Made by a program: the position numbers and the translations under genes. Positions 58,929 through 64,000 of a stretch of DNA of 64,000 bases are shown here, in pieces; position 1 is the stretch's first letter; each line of letters starts with the position of its first letter. The stretch comes from Streptomyces pseudovenezuelae. GTDB taxonomy: Bacteria > Actinomycetota > Actinomycetes > Streptomycetales > Streptomycetaceae. Under the pieces are notes generated by a model. It was not told where the DNA came from, made no database searches, and was given only the letters and a program-made list of their open reading frames with translations. The stretch lies in assembly GCF_029892565.1 (NCBI RefSeq), contig NZ_JARXVH010000002.1:846501-910500 (forward strand), in the 5' to 3' direction.

Positions 58929-60869
58929 GACGTCGTGGCGGGGCGCGGACCAGTCCGTGGCCTCGCGTGCCGCGCGTTCGACGTCTTCGTCGAGCAGCAG
59001 CCGTCGCGTCGCGAGATCCTCGGCCGCGGCCCTGATCCGGGCGACGTAGCCGGCCGCGTCACCGTAGCGACTGGCCACGCTCGGGCGCGGATCGCCGGTG
59101 AACAGGCGTTCGTCCTCGGTGGCGGCGAACGGGAACGTGGAACCGCTGAACTCGTGCAGTGCGCCGTGGCCTTGACCGGGCGCGCGCGTGTTCCAGCCGG
59201 TGTAGGTGCCGAGCGGTACGGACACCATCGGGGCCCGTACGCCCGCCGTCTCGTTGCCGTCGATGTCGACGGCCGGGACCAGCACCGTGTACCGGCCCGA
59301 GGTGTCGGCGACCGGCGGCACGGCCGAACGGTCCACGGCGTACAGCTCGTTGGGCCCGTACGGCCGCAGCGCCGACGGCACCGCCGGGAACTGCCGAGAC
59401 CACTCTTCCATCGTCACCAGAGTGCCGTCGGCGACGGTGGGCACCGCGCTCGGCGGTGGCTCCACGCCCTCGCTCACCCATGCGTCGAGCGCTTCCAGGA
59501 CGGCGCGGAACAGCGCGGAGGTGGCGACCACGTTCCCCAGGTGGTTGCAGATCCCCTTCGTGGGCGCCCCCGCTGCCGGATCGGCCACATGCTGGCTTGA
59601 CGACCACAGATAGCCGCGCACGTTGGGCGGGAATCCCAGGTCCCGGCCGTCCGTCGTGGTGTGCGTCAGGGAGCCCCGGCGCTGCCAGTACTCCGTCGAG
59701 GTCTGTGTGTGCAGCACCTTGGGATCGCTTGCGCGCTTCATGATCGCGTCACGCCTGCCGGTGAGATGGTCCACGCTCTCGGCGTAGGCGAAGGGAAAGG
59801 CGTCGGCCGCGGCGAGGTGGTCCTCGTACTGCTGTCCGCCCGGAACCGTCAGGTTGGTGAACCGCTCGGCGACCAGCCGGCCGGCGCCGGAGACGTGCGG
59901 CAGCAGTCCGTCGAACACCGGTCGTCCTTCGGTGTCCTCGTTGAAGCCGAGGTGGATGAAGTCACGGATGGCCCGGCCGGTCTGCGAACGCCCCCAGCCG
60001 TAGGCGTAGTTGATCTCGCCGACCGGCTGTGCCGGGTCGTGGCGCAGATGGCTGACCAGGTCGCGGACCGCGGCGAGGCCCAGCCCGAGGACGAGCGGTT
60101 CCTCGGCCTCGTAGGTGAGTTCGTGAATCCAGCCGGGCCGGAACCCGTCGTCGATGAGGAGGTCGTGCCGGCTCGGTACGACGGCGACGGAGCTCCCCCG
60201 CAGATCGCTCCCGCCGCCCTGGAGCCGGGCGAACTGCCAGGTTTCTTGGGGCAGTTCCTCCGGCTCGCTGTGCGGGTACCGCCGCCGGGTGAGCCGCGCG
60301 GTACGTACTCCGCGCTCGCTGACGGGGGAGGACCGGGTGCTCGTCCAGCGGGAGAGCGGGAGTGACCGGGTGAGCTCGTCCACGATGAACTCGGCCGTCG
60401 TCAGGGCGCGCACGGGCTCCGTGCCCCGTGTCGCCACGGGCAGGTCGAGCAGCAACCGTCCGTCGCCGGGCAGCAGATCACCCTGCCAGGCGCCGAAGAC
60501 GACCGTGTACCCGCGCCGCAGCAGATAGCCGTTGCCGGCGTCGGCGAGCGTCTGAGGACGGTTGGTGTGCGGGGCGTCGCAGAAGTACTGCACGGCCCGC
60601 TTGTTGCCCCGGTTGCCCCAGTCGAAGAACAACCGTCGGCGTCCGCCGCCGACCGGCCGCAGAATCTCGACGTCCCCGCTGAACCGCACCGCGCCGTCGC
60701 TGTCGCGCGGTGCGAGGTCCAGGTCGGCGATCGAGCGGTGGGCGGATGCCTCGGGGTCCACGGAATAGTGTGCCGTGGCGGTGATCACCTCGTACGCCCC
60801 GCCCCCGGCGAAGCGATGCCCGTCGGCGAACGGCTCCCGGGTGCGGACGTCCAGTCGTACGGAACTCAT
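58917..60869 (-). CDS. Alpha/beta-hydrolase-domain protein (Abhydrolase_10 type)
   Basis: 650 residues from ATG 60869, which overlaps the LLM oxidoreductase stop by four bases. It matches the large alpha/beta-hydrolase-domain family: RREPFADGHRFA-like opening (VRTREPFADGHRFAGGGAYE), RRLFFDWGNRGNKRAVQYFC, RGYTVVFGAWQGDL, YAYGWGRSQTGRAIRDFIHL with the nucleophile-elbow-like G-x-S-Q-x-G, and GAPTKGICNHLGNVV. The family is found beside monooxygenases and transporters in degradation loci; its substrates are not established. GRSQTG provides a plausible Ser nucleophile (about residue 290). The last gene of this operon. Confidence 0.88.
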   Translation of the reverse strand: MSSVRLDVRTREPFADGHRFAGGGAYEVITATAHYSVDPEASAHRSIADLDLAPRDSDGAVRFSGDVEILRPVGGGRRRLFFDWGNRGNKRAVQYFCDAPHTNRPQTLADAGNGYLLRRGYTVVFGAWQGDLLPGDGRLLLDLPVATRGTEPVRALTTAEFIVDELTRSLPLSRWTSTRSSPVSERGVRTARLTRRRYPHSEPEELPQETWQFARLQGGGSDLRGSSVAVVPSRHDLLIDDGFRPGWIHELTYEAEEPLVLGLGLAAVRDLVSHLRHDPAQPVGEINYAYGWGRSQTGRAIRDFIHLGFNEDTEGRPVFDGLLPHVSGAGRLVAERFTNLTVPGGQQYEDHLAAADAFPFAYAESVDHLTGRRDAIMKRASDPKVLHTQTSTEYWQRRGSLTHTTTDGRDLGFPPNVRGYLWSSSQHVADPAAGAPTKGICNHLGNVVATSALFRAVLEALDAWVSEGVEPPPSAVPTVADGTLVTMEEWSRQFPAVPSALRPYGPNELYAVDRSAVPPVADTSGRYTVLVPAVDIDGNETAGVRAPMVSVPLGTYTGWNTRAPGQGHGALHEFSGSTFPFAATEDERLFTGDPRPSVASRYGDAAGYVARIRAAAEDLATRRLLLDEDVERAAREATDWSAPRHDVELP

Positions 60870-61875
60870 CGCGCGGCCTCCAACTGCGTCGGGCGCCAGC
60901 CCAGTTCGGGTGCGACCAGGTGCCGCACGTCGTGCAGGATCTGCTCGTACTCCTCCCGCCGGAACTCGTACGGCAGCTCAAGACGCAGCTCCGACACCGC
61001 CGACACCACCGGGTCCGCCGCGAGTTGGTCCAGGATCTGCTCGGCGGTGCCGACCACGTCGGGTGCGAACAGGGTCCGTTTCGGGCCCTGGGGTGCCAGG
61101 GTGCGGGCGTGGCGGCTCGCGGCGTACTCCCGGTAGCGGGTTCGGGTGGCCCGGTCGGCGCTGTCGAACGGCACGATCACGCGGCCCACCGCGACGCGGG
61201 CGGCGGACTGGAGACGTCGGTAGGCGGTGAGGAGGTTCGACTGGGCCGTCGTGAAGTCATCGGTGCCCTCGCCGGTGACGATGTTGCCGGACAGCAGGTT
61301 GAGGCCGTTCTCGCCGGCCCAGCGGGCCGAGCGCAGGCTTCCGCCGCCGTACCAAATACGCTCCACCAGACCGGGGTTGTGCGGTTGCAGGCGAGGCCGC
61401 TGACTGTTCCCCGGCGACTGGATCACCGTGTCCGGGCCGCCGAGATAGTCGCCGCGCAGGTTGTCGACGACGCGGGCGACCCTGCCGTAGGACAGGTCGA
61501 AGGCGCGCCAGTCGCCGTCGTACACGAGGTCGCCGAGGATTTCGGCGTGCGGCATGCCGGTGCTGAAGCCGATCTGGAGCCGACCACGCGACAGTACGTC
61601 GGCCAGTGCCAGGTCCTCGGCCAGGCGGAACGGGCTCTCGTAGCCGATCGGGATGACCGCGGTCCCCAGCTCGACGCGCTCGGTGCGCTGTCCGGCCGCG
61701 GCGAGGAACACCGCGGCCGAACCGACGCCGTGTTCGAGGTGGCGTTGCCGGATCCAGGCGCCGTCGTAGCCCAACCGCTCGCCGTACTCGAAGAGTTGGA
61801 GGGTCTCCTCCAGGCCGGTGTAGGGGTCGTCGTCGGCGAAGTTGCCCGGGGTGAGGAAGGCGAGGGAGGTGAGGG

Positions 61876-61879
<4 letters not shown>
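60866..61879 (-). CDS. LLM-class flavin-dependent oxidoreductase
   Basis: 337 residues from ATG 61879 in an ATGA overlap with the ATPase gene. Luciferase-like motifs: FLTPGNFADDDPYTGLEETL, YGERLGYDGAWIRQRHLEHG, VELGTAVIPIGYESPFRLAE and LSRGRLQIGFSTGMPH. These FMN- or F420-dependent monooxygenases act on small organic or sulfur compounds. The genetic pairing with an oligopeptide-type ABC transporter and an alpha/beta hydrolase suggests uptake and oxidative breakdown of one small compound. Cofactor not readable. Confidence 0.92.
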
Positions 61880-63587
<1,708 letters not shown>

Positions 63588-63591
<4 letters not shown>

Positions 63592-64000
63592 CGCTGCCGC
63601 GACCATTCGCCGTCCAGCGCCCGTGCGATGCGGTTGGTGGCCAGCACGGTCGCGGCGATCGCCAGACCGGGCAGTGCGGTCAACCACCAGGCGTTGGCGA
63701 GGTAGTTGCGGCCGTCGGAGATCAGCGTGCCCCACTCCGGCGCCGGGGGCGGGGCGCCGTAGCCGAGGAAGCTCAGGGCCGACACGGCGAGGATCGAGGA
63801 GCCGAAGTCGAGAGTGGCCAGGACGATCACCGGGCCCGCCGCGTTGGGCAGGACGTGCCGGCCCAGTACCGAGTACCAGCGGGCCCCGCACGAGAGTGAG
63901 GCCTCGACGAAGACCGACTGCCGCACCCGCAGCACCTCCGACCGCGTCACCCGCGCGAAGCTCGCGACGCTGGCGATCCCGACCGCGACCGCCACCTTCA
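63588..64000 (-). CDS. Peptide-type ABC transporter permease (DppC-like), C-terminal part (cut by window edge)
   Basis: The last 137 residues of an inner-membrane permease; the frame is open to the right edge. The coupling (EAA) motif is ARVTRSEVLRVRQSVFVEAS, followed by transmembrane segments (IVLATLDFGSSILAVSALSF, WWLTALPGLAIAATVLATN) and the DppC-type LSFLGYGAPPPAPEWGTLIS with the residue pattern G-x-G-x2-P-P-x-P-E-W-G-x-L. The full protein should have about 280 residues and pair with a DppB-type permease beyond the edge. It overlaps the ATPase start. Substrate unknown. Confidence 0.92.

Overview
The window is high-GC actinobacterial DNA, almost certainly from a Streptomyces chromosome. 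The clearest marker is a SapB-type ram cluster (LanKC, a 42-residue RamS-like precursor, two ABC half-transporters, RamR). The strong third-codon GC bias, GTG/TTG starts, secreted glycosidases under LacI control, and PucR, RecQ and SCO6745-type genes agree with this. I saw no rRNA, tRNA or CRISPR array.

1-25.5 kb: one tightly packed run of 20 plus-strand genes for an exopolysaccharide, entering from beyond the left edge. Neighbours overlap or lie at most 15 nt apart, and twelve junctions are 4-base start/stop overlaps, so it is probably one translationally coupled unit. It encodes a sugar-nucleotide 6-dehydrogenase, three glycosyltransferases, two Wzz-like chain-length proteins, an asparagine synthetase, a fused two-domain oxidoreductase, a heparinase II/III-like protein, a beta-helix lipoprotein, Wzy-like polymerase and Wzx-like flippase, and a pyruvyltransferase. 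It also has a sugar module of cytidylyltransferase, C-methyltransferase, PIG-L deacetylase, SDR, DUF4910, 3,5-epimerase and PLP aminotransferase. Together these suggest a Wzx/Wzy polymer that may carry uronate, branched or amino sugars and pyruvate ketals. Both Wzz-like proteins end in P-loop domains with no Walker A motif.

25.5-31.1 kb: a PAP2 phosphatase, then a decayed stretch: transposase pieces, a nucleotidyltransferase-like gene, a broken Lsr2 gene, a TetR fragment lacking its DNA-binding domain, a beheaded GH71/99-like gene, a frameshifted substrate-binding protein and a DUF6924 remnant.

31.1-36.9 kb: a LacI-family repressor and three secreted proteins: a glycosidase with a discoidin domain, a DUF1996 protein and a GH16 enzyme with a CBM56-like domain. 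Three palindromes sharing AGAGCGCTCT lie before the repressor, the DUF1996-glycosidase pair and the GH16 gene, so this looks like a small glucan-related regulon.

37.4-44.6 kb: the ram cluster, ramC-ramS-ramA-ramB with convergent ramR. Three strong hairpins lie in tandem between ramS and ramA.

45-58.9 kb: mixed accessory genes: an SCO6745-family protein, TetR/SDR pair, an eight-cysteine secreted protein, a frameshifted PucR regulator with a TTA codon, a phosphodiester glycosidase, a PPOX-fold protein, RecQ helicase, AraC regulator, and an LCM-type methyltransferase between transposase and integrase remnants.

58.9-64 kb: a minus-strand operon read from beyond the right edge: a peptide-type ABC permease, a double ATPase, an LLM flavin oxidoreductase and an alpha/beta-hydrolase-domain protein, ending in a hairpin that contains the last stop codon.
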